A program made the translations under genes and the position numbers. The notes beneath the pieces are model-generated. The model had not been told where the DNA came from and ran no database searches. It saw only the letters and a list, made by a program, of their open reading frames with translations. Positions 6,399 to 13,078 of a DNA stretch of 20,267 nt are shown here, piece after piece. The first letter of the stretch is position 1, and each line of letters begins with the position of its first letter. This stretch comes from Elusimicrobiota bacterium. Lineage in GTDB: Bacteria; Elusimicrobiota; Elusimicrobia; Elusimicrobiales; UBA9959. Location of the stretch: contig DMES01000032.1 of assembly GCA_003450815.1 (NCBI GenBank), positions 9,672 through 29,938 on the forward strand, written 5' to 3'.

Positions 6399-7931
6399 AT
6401 GAAAAAAACGCTACTTTTCTCCTTTTTCCTGTCGCTGACTTTATGCTCGGTCGCCACCATATGGGCCCAGGCTGAGAGCCGCAATGCGCTTGAAGCGAAA
6501 CTCGCGCTTGAGAACTCTCTTGAAAAAAGGCTAAAAATGGTCTTGTCCGAAGCGCTGGGAACAGATGACATAATCGTCATAATCTCGGCCGATTTACAGG
6601 AGCAGGAGAAAAAAACTCAGCTTGAAATCATGCCGGGTATTCCAAAAGAAGAAAAAATGGGCGAACTTTCTCTTTCCAGTACGCTGACCATGCTGAAAAA
6701 ACTTTCCGCCAGCCTTATACTTGACAAAACCATCTCGGAGGAGGATACCAAACTTGCCCGGAAGCTTACGGCGGGACTGCTTGGCCTGCCTCCGGAGCGG
6801 GAAGACCTTATAACCATTGAAAAAATGAATTTCAGGAAAGCCCGCCCGTTCATAATGAGCGATCTGCTTGTACCGCCGAATCTCTGGAATCTGACCTGGA
6901 TCATACTGGTTGCCGCACTGATGCTGGTAGCCGTTTTAGTATTTCTCTCTCCGCTGTCACGCGCCGCAAAAGCTTTTGTTGTGGCTTTTGCCGCCCAAAA
7001 CGCCCAAGCCGAGGGGCAGCGTTCTGAAGAAAAGCGGGAGGCGGAAGTTTTGGAAACGAAAACAGCGGCCGCGCCAGAGTCAGCCCAGGGAGGCAAAACG
7101 CCTCTTTTCGGATTTCTGTCCTCTGATAACATTTCAAGCCTGATATTTCTGATGAAAACAAGAACTACCCAGGATCTTACGATACTACTGAATTACGCCC
7201 CTAAAGATGTCTCGGCAAAACTGATAGAAGCGCTGTATCCCAAAAGCGTACAAGCTTTGGCTGCCCTGCCGAAAATAACGCTCATGCCGGAGCAAAGCAT
7301 ACGCGCCCTTGAGGCGGAGATCAAGGCCGCGCTTGACTATGTGGTGGGAGGAGAGGATAAAACGCTCGGCATAATGGAAACCCTTGACGAAACCGTGCAG
7401 GAGAAAGCCATGGCGGATTTTGCCAGGCTAAATCCCCTGTTTTCAGCAAAGGTGAAATCCTCCATAGTCAGGTTGGCGGACCTGGCGCGCCTTGACGGCG
7501 CCCACGCCCAAATGCTCGCGCGCCGTCTGCCAATGCGCGTTATAGCGGCGGCGTTAAAGGGTTCCTCGTACGCAACCGCTTTTGTTTCCAAATTAAGCGG
7601 CGGCATGCAGGAGCGCCTTAACCAGGAACTGGAACTTACCCGCGCGCTTCCGGCGGAAGCGTATAAAGCGGAGCGCACAAAAGTAACCGAAGCGCTGCGC
7701 CAGCTCATAAAAGAAGGGCTTGTTTCGCTTAATACCTCAACAACAACTGGAGCGCCCCACCCCCAGAGCGCACCGGCGGCAAGCCGGACCGGAGCGCCAG
7801 CGACTCCAGCCCATCCGCCCGCGCCGGGGGCAAACCGGCCGGCAACAGATGCCCCCCCGCATGCCGACACATCAAGTGCAAAGCTTGTGCCGGCCGGGGA
7901 AAAACCGCCTTCCCCGCCGGCGCAAAAATAA
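6399..7931 (+). CDS. Exported FliF-FliG-like fusion protein (one FliF ring-building domain, membrane helix, FliG middle and C-terminal domains)
   Basis: The protein has 510 residues in one uninterrupted frame. Residues 1-24 are a Sec signal peptide. Residues about 41-147 resemble the last periplasmic part of FliF: LEKRLKMVLSEALG, IIVIISADLQEQEKK, then KKLSASLILDKTIS and PPEREDLITIEKMNF, the pattern of the third ring-building motif. A transmembrane helix spans about 162-184. After a charged linker, residues about 243-355 follow the helical FliG middle domain, and 356-443 the C-terminal domain that contacts MotA (LADLARLDGAHAQMLARRLP, AAALKGSS). FliF's first two ring domains and FliG's N-terminal FliF-binding domain are absent; covalent fusion would replace that contact. 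The EHPQR motif and several torque charges are not conserved. A Pro/Ala-rich tail (446-510) ends it. MotA begins 35 bases later. Assignment is by eye from motif order. Function as a motor rotor or track is inference. Confidence 0.8.
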   Translation: MKKTLLFSFFLSLTLCSVATIWAQAESRNALEAKLALENSLEKRLKMVLSEALGTDDIIVIISADLQEQEKKTQLEIMPGIPKEEKMGELSLSSTLTMLKKLSASLILDKTISEEDTKLARKLTAGLLGLPPEREDLITIEKMNFRKARPFIMSDLLVPPNLWNLTWIILVAALMLVAVLVFLSPLSRAAKAFVVAFAAQNAQAEGQRSEEKREAEVLETKTAAAPESAQGGKTPLFGFLSSDNISSLIFLMKTRTTQDLTILLNYAPKDVSAKLIEALYPKSVQALAALPKITLMPEQSIRALEAEIKAALDYVVGGEDKTLGIMETLDETVQEKAMADFARLNPLFSAKVKSSIVRLADLARLDGAHAQMLARRLPMRVIAAALKGSSYATAFVSKLSGGMQERLNQELELTRALPAEAYKAERTKVTEALRQLIKEGLVSLNTSTTTGAPHPQSAPAASRTGAPATPAHPPAPGANRPATDAPPHADTSSAKLVPAGEKPPSPPAQK

Positions 7932-7966
7932 TTTATATTCGCGAGCGTCATCAGAGGTGAATTATT

Positions 7967-8740
7967 ATGGATTTAATGACATTGTTCGGAGCTATAACCG
8001 GAATAGGCGTCATAGTTTTCGTGCTTTCTTCCGGCGGCATGCTGAAATTCCTTCTGAACTGGGAAGCTATTATCCTGATCTTCGGAGGCACGCTCGGTTC
8101 CATCATGATAGCTTACCCGTGGGCAGCCCTCAAATACACGACCTCCGCCATCCGCATAGTTATTTTCCCCCCGAAAAGGCCGTCAATAACGGAGATTATC
8201 CGGGTTATCGTGCGCCTGGCGGAAATAGCGAAGAAGAACGGGCTTGAAGCCATAGCCTCCGAACTCCAGAAGCTCCCCCACCCGTTCCTGACCGATGCCT
8301 GCCAGATGATAGTGGACGGAGTGGACGAACATATACTGCAGGAAAGGATGGAACATGACATCAATACCACCCGTCTCCGGCATCAGCAGCAGAGCAACAT
8401 CTTCAACTCTGCCGGCATGTTCGCGCCCATTTTCGGTCTTCTTGGCACGCTGATAGGCGTCGTACAGGTCTTGAGGAACATCCAGAACCCCCAGATGATG
8501 GGCGCGTCCATGGCCATAGCCATGACAGCCTCTTTCTACGGGATATTCTCCGCCAACTTTATCTTTCTGCCCATTGCCAGCAAGCTCAATTATTATTCCG
8601 ACGAAGACATCTTGACCAGGGAAATAATCGCCAAAGGCATAGTTTCGCTCCATGAAGGCGATGTGCCATGGCTGGTCTCAAAAAAGCTTGAAGGCTATCT
8701 CTCGCTGGCGCTCAGAAGAAAAACCGTCAAGAAGAAATAA
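7967..8740 (+). CDS. motA: MotA-family stator ion-channel subunit
   Basis: This 257-residue inner-membrane protein has the four-helix layout of MotA: helices near 5-22, 34-52, 148-170 and 183-205, with a large cytoplasmic loop between the second and third. FGGTLGSIMIAYP (39-51), APIFGLLGTLIGVV (153-166) and the fourth-helix SANFIFLPIASKL carry the family motifs, including the two functional prolines (Pro154 and Pro202). The loop has the charged patch LQERMEHD (124-131) where E. coli MotA uses Arg90 and Glu98 to push FliG. A pentamer of MotA around a MotB dimer normally conducts H+ or Na+. The gene has an AGAGGTGA ribosome binding site and lies between the FliF-FliG fusion and the first MotB-type gene. 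No flagellar genes are nearby, so its partner is most likely the fusion protein. Confidence 0.92.
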   Translation: MDLMTLFGAITGIGVIVFVLSSGGMLKFLLNWEAIILIFGGTLGSIMIAYPWAALKYTTSAIRIVIFPPKRPSITEIIRVIVRLAEIAKKNGLEAIASELQKLPHPFLTDACQMIVDGVDEHILQERMEHDINTTRLRHQQQSNIFNSAGMFAPIFGLLGTLIGVVQVLRNIQNPQMMGASMAIAMTASFYGIFSANFIFLPIASKLNYYSDEDILTREIIAKGIVSLHEGDVPWLVSKKLEGYLSLALRRKTVKKK

Positions 8741-8761
8741 AACATTGCCGCAAGAATTTTA

Positions 8762-9436
8762 ATGAAATTTTTCATAGAAAGATACACCCTGCATAAGAAA
8801 ACCGAGAACCCGCTCTGGCTGCTGGTGCTCACCTGTATCATGACCGACCTGATGCTTTTTTTCCTTATCCTCTATGTGTCCAGCATCCGCCCCGAACTCA
8901 ACGCCGGTTTTGTGGACGGCCTGAACATGAAAGCCACCAGCGGGGCGCAGAAAGAAAAGAAGGCCGAGGATGTAATCCAGAAATTTCAGGAGAAAGACGC
9001 GGCTGAGACGCTTAAGGCGGAGCTTCAGAAAACCGGCTTGAAGGACATGGCCGAAGTGCAGATGACCGACAAAGTCATCCGCATAAATATAGCGGCCCCC
9101 ATACTTTTCAGCTCCGGCAGGGCTAAGCTTGAACCGAACGCCCTCCAGGTGCTGGACGTAATGGGAAAGCTGCTTGAAAAACTTAAACAGAACGACATTC
9201 TTATTGAAGGCCATACCGATAATGTCCCGGTGAAAAGCGGCGATTACACTACTAACTGGGCGCTTTCAGCCGCCAGGGCAAATTCCGTGGTGGATTATCT
9301 TGCCGATAATTTCGGCATCCCGCAGGAGAAACTTGTCTCCGCTGCCTACGGGGAATACCGCCCTGTCGCACCCAATAATACGCCCGGGGGGCGGGCCAAA
9401 AACAGAAGAATAGAAATAGTGGTGGCACGAAAATGA
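8762..9436 (+). CDS. motB: MotB-type stator subunit with OmpA peptidoglycan-binding domain (first of two)
   Basis: This 224-residue protein has one N-terminal membrane helix (about 18-40) containing Asp29 in TCIMTDLMLFF, the position of the ion-binding Asp of MotB. A charged linker or plug region (about 60-100) follows, then an OmpA-like domain (about 101-223) with FSSGRAKL, IEGHTDNVP, NWALSAARA and NNTPGGRAKNRRIEI, which binds peptidoglycan. It would form the stator core together with MotA. It starts 21 bases after motA without a clear ribosome binding site, so translational coupling is possible. Its stop overlaps the start of the second MotB-type gene (ATGA). It is clearly different in sequence from that second copy, so the two are paralogues rather than a recent duplication. 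Confidence 0.9.
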   Translation: MKFFIERYTLHKKTENPLWLLVLTCIMTDLMLFFLILYVSSIRPELNAGFVDGLNMKATSGAQKEKKAEDVIQKFQEKDAAETLKAELQKTGLKDMAEVQMTDKVIRINIAAPILFSSGRAKLEPNALQVLDVMGKLLEKLKQNDILIEGHTDNVPVKSGDYTTNWALSAARANSVVDYLADNFGIPQEKLVSAAYGEYRPVAPNNTPGGRAKNRRIEIVVARK

Positions 9437-10080
9437 GCCAACAAGACAACAGCCAGATCTGGCTGATACCGTTCGCCGACCTTATGTCCACGCTGGTGAT
9501 ACTTTTTCTGGCCCTCTACGGCTTCTCAATTAACATGAAGAAGACGGACTATGAAATGGCCATGGCCACAATGCAGAAAGAACTGGGAGTGGGAGCCGCG
9601 GACAAAAAGATAAAAGACCTGGGCCTCACGAAAAAAGTGGAAGAGGACCTTAAAAAACAGATAGAGAACGGCCAGCTGGGCGTTGAGGTGACTACCAGCA
9701 AGATAAAGCTGACTTTTGCCTCCCCCGTTCTGTTTGATTCCGGCTCGGCCAGTCTCAAAAAAGGGGCTGCTTATCTTTTAAAAAGCGTGGCCGAAAACCT
9801 TAAAACCATGAACAACCCTGTATTGGTGGAGGGGCATACGGACGCCGCCCGCATGCTGGGACGCAAATTCCGCTCAAACCGTGAACTTTCGCTTATGCGG
9901 GCTTTTTCAGTAATAGACTATCTGATTTCACAAGGCCTGGCGCCGGCAATGCTCACCGCTTACGGTTACGGAGAGTTCAGGCCGCTGGCCGCCAACGACA
10001 CTGAGGTTAACCGCGCCAAAAACCGCAGGATAGAAATAATCATAATGCGACAGGAATCCATCGGAGAAAAAAAGACATGA
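9433..10080 (+). CDS. Second MotB-type stator subunit with OmpA domain
   Basis: This 215-residue protein begins with a very short cytoplasmic tail and one membrane helix (about 9-32) bearing Asp16 in WLIPFADLMSTLVILFLALY, which fits the canonical MotB helix better than the first copy does. The linker (about 35-85) is rich in Lys and Glu. The OmpA-like domain (about 86-205) contains FDSGSASL, VEGHTDAAR, SLMRAFSVIDYL and NRAKNRRIEII. Four-base overlaps (ATGA) on both sides show tight coupling with the first MotB gene and the TPR gene. A stator built from one MotA and two distinct MotB-type chains recalls the AglR/AglQ/AglS set of Myxococcus gliding, but here both B chains carry wall-binding domains. 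It could form a heterodimer with the first copy or a separate stator type. Confidence 0.9.
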   Translation: MSQQDNSQIWLIPFADLMSTLVILFLALYGFSINMKKTDYEMAMATMQKELGVGAADKKIKDLGLTKKVEEDLKKQIENGQLGVEVTTSKIKLTFASPVLFDSGSASLKKGAAYLLKSVAENLKTMNNPVLVEGHTDAARMLGRKFRSNRELSLMRAFSVIDYLISQGLAPAMLTAYGYGEFRPLAANDTEVNRAKNRRIEIIIMRQESIGEKKT

Positions 10081-11048
10081 TACACATCTTCGCCTCCTTA
10101 TTTTTCCTTATATCGGCCTTTTCAAGAGCCGCCGAACCGTCGAACCCACCGGGCGGCGCGCAGGCCGCGGGCGGCACGGAGGCGCAGTCTACCGACCCGC
10201 TGGCCGCGCAGCTGCGCGAATACTATGACAAAGCCTTCGGATTTTATACCACCGGAGATTACCAGAAAGCTATTGAATACTGGAACATGGTGCTTAGAGC
10301 CGACTCCAAGCAGGTGACGGCCCGCAATATGATAGAAGACGCCAGGCACAAGATGGCCGGATCTTCCATGGAAATGAAAGGCGCTTTTTACGAGCTTATC
10401 AAAAAAGGCCTTTACGCCGACGCCCTTGTAAAGATGGAAAGCATGCTCGCAACCGATCCCACCAACCAGGGCTATCAGAAGCTTCAGACACGTACGCGGA
10501 CGGTATCGGCCATTGCGCCTAAGAAGCCCTCGTCCACAAAATCCTGGAACATCGCCACGGACGGCCTTTACTCCTGGCTGGGCGAGAAAGAGGACGCGCT
10601 TTTCGCCTACGACGCCCTGCGCTACGCCTTTGAGCTTTCCCCCGCGGAAAGCAGGTTCCAGCGCATGATCGCGGCGCTTGAGCAGGAATTCCCCCAGTTA
10701 AAGATAAACGACACCAAACCGCCGAATGTGAGCGTTCTGGAAAATAAAAAAGATGTGGCCCTGCACCACATTTACGACTCAAAATTCTATCCGGCAGTGA
10801 AGGAGCTTGAAGGGGCGCTCAGACTTGAGCCTGGAGATATAACCACCCTCAAACGCCTGGGTTCGGCTTACCTTCAGCTCAAAGACTATCCAAAAGCCAG
10901 GACAGCCTGGCAGAAAGCCGCGGCCCTCGCTCCCAAAGATTCGCAACTGACGGAATACCTGGCAGCTCTCGATAAAGCGGCTCCCCCAGGCAAATCAAGA
11001 CAAAACGTCGCTAAAACGAAAAAAAGAAAGTTAAGCGATTCTCAATAA
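10077..11048 (+). CDS. Exported TPR-repeat protein of the motor operon
   Basis: The protein has 323 residues with a signal peptide (1 to about 18, before AAEPS) and a Gly/Ala/Pro-rich low-complexity stretch (21-40). Helical tetratricopeptide-like repeats follow at about 51-76 (YTTGDYQKAIEYWNMVLRAD), 103-128, possibly 172-190, and 229-290 in two units (GSAYLQLKDYPKARTAWQKA). The C-terminal tail is Lys/Arg-rich. TPR domains bind other proteins, so an assembly or scaffold role in the periplasm is a reasonable guess; no enzyme motif is seen. Its start overlaps the stop of the second MotB-type gene, and it is the last gene before a strong hairpin, so it belongs to the motor operon. I do not recognise a specific named family. 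Confidence 0.85.
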   Translation: MIHIFASLFFLISAFSRAAEPSNPPGGAQAAGGTEAQSTDPLAAQLREYYDKAFGFYTTGDYQKAIEYWNMVLRADSKQVTARNMIEDARHKMAGSSMEMKGAFYELIKKGLYADALVKMESMLATDPTNQGYQKLQTRTRTVSAIAPKKPSSTKSWNIATDGLYSWLGEKEDALFAYDALRYAFELSPAESRFQRMIAALEQEFPQLKINDTKPPNVSVLENKKDVALHHIYDSKFYPAVKELEGALRLEPGDITTLKRLGSAYLQLKDYPKARTAWQKAAALAPKDSQLTEYLAALDKAAPPGKSRQNVAKTKKRKLSDSQ

Positions 11049-11059
11049 AAGCCACACCG

Positions 11060-11106
11060 GACCCTGAAAAATCCGCCAATATTTAAAAGGTGGATTTTTC
11101 AGGGTC
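11060..11106. terminator. Large hairpin between convergent genes, overlapping a stop codon
   Basis: GACCCTGAAAAATCCGCC (11060-11077) pairs with GGTGGATTTTTCAGGGTC (11089-11106), an 18-bp stem with a single G-T pair and an 11-base loop. It begins 12 bases after the stop of the plus-strand TPR gene, and its other end includes two bases of the TGA stop of the minus-strand barrel gene. There is no T-run after the stem on either strand, only one inside it, so it may stop both converging transcripts or be a repeat element. Confidence 0.7.
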
Positions 11107-13018
11107 AGAATGAATAATTATATCTGGTTAAGATGTTCAGCACGGTGGAATTGCCGGCGGAATTTATTTTATCGGTTTTAGAAAGCGCGCCTATGCCGAA
11201 GGTAAGACGGGAGTTTTGGCTTTTTGCCCAAACCGTTTCAAGGTTGACGGAAAGCTGACTGTAATCGGCCGGGTACAGCGGGGAGTCGCTTTTATTGGAA
11301 GATAGAGTAGCCCAAAGCTGGAAGGCCATGGCCTTGCGCGGCATTGAATAGGTGAAATTTCCCGTCAGACTGTTGTTTTTTCCTACGCTTGAGTCCACCT
11401 TGTCTTTGGTGCTTGAATTAACCACCCCTGCGGACATGGAAAGTTTTGGAGAAAGCCTGAAAGCCCCGTTAAAAGAGATTAGCGCCGTATCAAGGTTATG
11501 GGAAAGCCTGGTATTATCAGTAAAAGTGTTAAGCTGATATCCGAAATTAAGCGTGTGGGGCCCCCACGGCTGAGTAAGGGAAAAATTCATTGTGTCGGTT
11601 TTATTGTCCTGCACCGAGGCCGGCTGTCCCTTGGTGGTATTCACTAAAAACGAGGAGTTTAGAGTAGTCTTACCCATAAGCCTGAGGGAATTAGCCACGC
11701 TTGTCTGTGCATGATCGGTGGTGGTTTTTGCGGCGTCGCGGTTCAGATTATCGCTGTATTTATTTAACCCAAAACTGAAAGTAGTCCAATCCGCCGGAAA
11801 AAGCTCCAGCTCGCAATCAGTAACTATACGGTCGGAAATAACGGAGGGGCTGGCAAAAGACGCGAATTCAGGTCCTACGCGCGAAAGCGAGCCCCGTGCT
11901 GAAACATAAGCCCCCCGGTATTTAACTTCCTGTTTCCAGGCCGCGCCGCTAAGAGCCTGGTCCGGTGCGCTTAGGTCCGCTTGTGAGGAACTTAACTGGT
12001 ATTCGCTGTTAAGCGTGAAGGCGGTAAGAAATTTTAATTCCGCGTTAAGGCCGTAAACAATGCTCTGCTGCGCTTTCAGGATATTTGAGGTGGTGGAAAT
12101 AGTAATGGAATGGTCGTCGTCGCGGCTCCATACCGCGTCCGCGACAAGCTTAAAACCAGGACTTAGCTGGTAAACGGCTTTCCCCCCGCCGGTATAGCGC
12201 GCGAACCGCCCGCCCGATGAAGAGTCGGGTTCCTGCGGGGGCACAATGCGGCCTATCAGCGCAGTCCATGAAAGGTTCCCCCGCGAGCGCTCAAGCGAAA
12301 CACCTCTCATCCCCTGCCCGTCAAGAGAAAGCGGCGTGAGCGAAGGAGAGATATCCCCCGCGCTTAAAACGCCCCAGGGCGCGTAATAATTAAGAAGCAC
12401 TATGTTTGGCGTTATGGGATGGTTATAGGAATGCACAAGGTAGGTGTTAAAAAGGAAAGAAGACTGGCGCACCTTGCCGACTATATTGGCCGCGGTTACC
12501 GCCTGGCTGTGCCCCCAGCCGTCGGAACTTGAATTTTTATAACTGATGGAAACATCTCCCCCCAGTTTAAAATCCTGCGGAACCGGCGGGCGAAATTCTT
12601 TTTCTATAACCTGGAAGCCCTTGTAATCCGTTTCCAGAATACGCTTACCGTCTTTTACCAGAAAAACCCTGTAAAGCAGGCGGCTGCCCTGCATATTGTC
12701 CGGTACGGTAAAAGCAAGCTGCGCGCCGTGTGCCGCGCCCGGGGCCACATCTTCCTGCGGTGAAAGCGTTTCGGTCTGGGCCAGGAATTTCCGGTTTTCC
12801 CCCTCAATGGTATATATTTCACCCGCCCAGTAATAAGTTCCCTTAAGCCAGGCGGCGGAGCCGGTATTAACCACAAGCGTCTGCAATTTTACCGTATCGC
12901 CGGCCATTACCGGATCTGGAGCCGCCGCCGTAAATTGCAGGCTGGCGAAATCCTCGGCAAAGGCCGGCGCGCTTAACGCCGACAGCAATAGGGTAAAAGA
13001 AAGTATTGTATTTTTCAT
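11105..13018 (-). CDS. Outer-membrane beta-barrel protein with N-terminal Ig-like domain
   Basis: From ATG 13018 it has 637 residues. A clear signal peptide ends AFA-ED (1-21). Residues about 25-150 form a beta-sandwich-like domain with phrases such as DPVMAGDTVKLQTLVVNTGS and AQLAFTVPDN, typical of adhesion-type or NEW3-like Ig folds. From about 160 onward there are many amphipathic strands separated by turns rich in Ser, Asn and Asp, ending in LNILTRYNYSF; the terminal Phe is the BAM recognition signature. This predicts a large barrel. The open frame reaches a TTG at 13069, but that codon lies in the hairpin before the promoter, so I reject it. It follows the giant kelch gene by 57 bases and converges on the motor operon. 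I do not recognise a named family; a surface transporter, adhesin or anchor are all possible. Confidence 0.75.
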   Translation of the reverse strand: MKNTILSFTLLLSALSAPAFAEDFASLQFTAAAPDPVMAGDTVKLQTLVVNTGSAAWLKGTYYWAGEIYTIEGENRKFLAQTETLSPQEDVAPGAAHGAQLAFTVPDNMQGSRLLYRVFLVKDGKRILETDYKGFQVIEKEFRPPVPQDFKLGGDVSISYKNSSSDGWGHSQAVTAANIVGKVRQSSFLFNTYLVHSYNHPITPNIVLLNYYAPWGVLSAGDISPSLTPLSLDGQGMRGVSLERSRGNLSWTALIGRIVPPQEPDSSSGGRFARYTGGGKAVYQLSPGFKLVADAVWSRDDDHSITISTTSNILKAQQSIVYGLNAELKFLTAFTLNSEYQLSSSQADLSAPDQALSGAAWKQEVKYRGAYVSARGSLSRVGPEFASFASPSVISDRIVTDCELELFPADWTTFSFGLNKYSDNLNRDAAKTTTDHAQTSVANSLRLMGKTTLNSSFLVNTTKGQPASVQDNKTDTMNFSLTQPWGPHTLNFGYQLNTFTDNTRLSHNLDTALISFNGAFRLSPKLSMSAGVVNSSTKDKVDSSVGKNNSLTGNFTYSMPRKAMAFQLWATLSSNKSDSPLYPADYSQLSVNLETVWAKSQNSRLTFGIGALSKTDKINSAGNSTVLNILTRYNYSF

Positions 13019-13030
13019 TGCAAAGAGTAA

Positions 13031-13036
13031 ATTATA
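13031..13036 (-). promoter_or_regulatory. Consensus -10 box ahead of the barrel protein gene
   Basis: TATAAT on the minus strand lies 12 bases before ATG 13018, implying a leader of only about 6 bases and no ribosome binding site. No good -35 box is seen; the spacer region includes an A-rich run and the hairpin at 13055-13078. Confidence 0.45.
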
Positions 13037-13054
13037 CGCTTTTTTTATGAAGTG

Positions 13055-13078
13055 TAGCTTGGTTTGCAAGCCAAGCTA
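13055..13078. repeat. Hairpin overlapping the stop codon of the giant kelch gene
   Basis: TAGCTTGG (13055-13062) and CCAAGCTA (13071-13078) form a perfect 8-bp stem, extendable by T-A and wobble pairs across the 8-base loop. The first three bases on the minus strand are the TAG stop codon of the kelch gene. An A-run rather than a T-run follows on that strand, so it is not a classical terminator. Confidence 0.6.

Noticed and set aside
7337..7951. 204-codon minus-strand open frame rich in Gly, Ala and Val
   Set aside because: Mirror of the Pro/Ala-rich tail and FliG-like domain; low-complexity artefact of GC-rich DNA.
8741..8761. Gap between motA and the first MotB-type gene checked for a promoter or terminator
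   Set aside because: Only 21 A/T-rich bases with no -10/-35 pair or hairpin; the genes are taken as one transcript.
6399..10080. Operon as part of an ordinary flagellar cluster
   Set aside because: No fli, flg or flh genes flank it, the FliG part is fused to a truncated FliF, and two MotB-type genes are present; a distant flagellar cluster cannot be excluded from this window alone.
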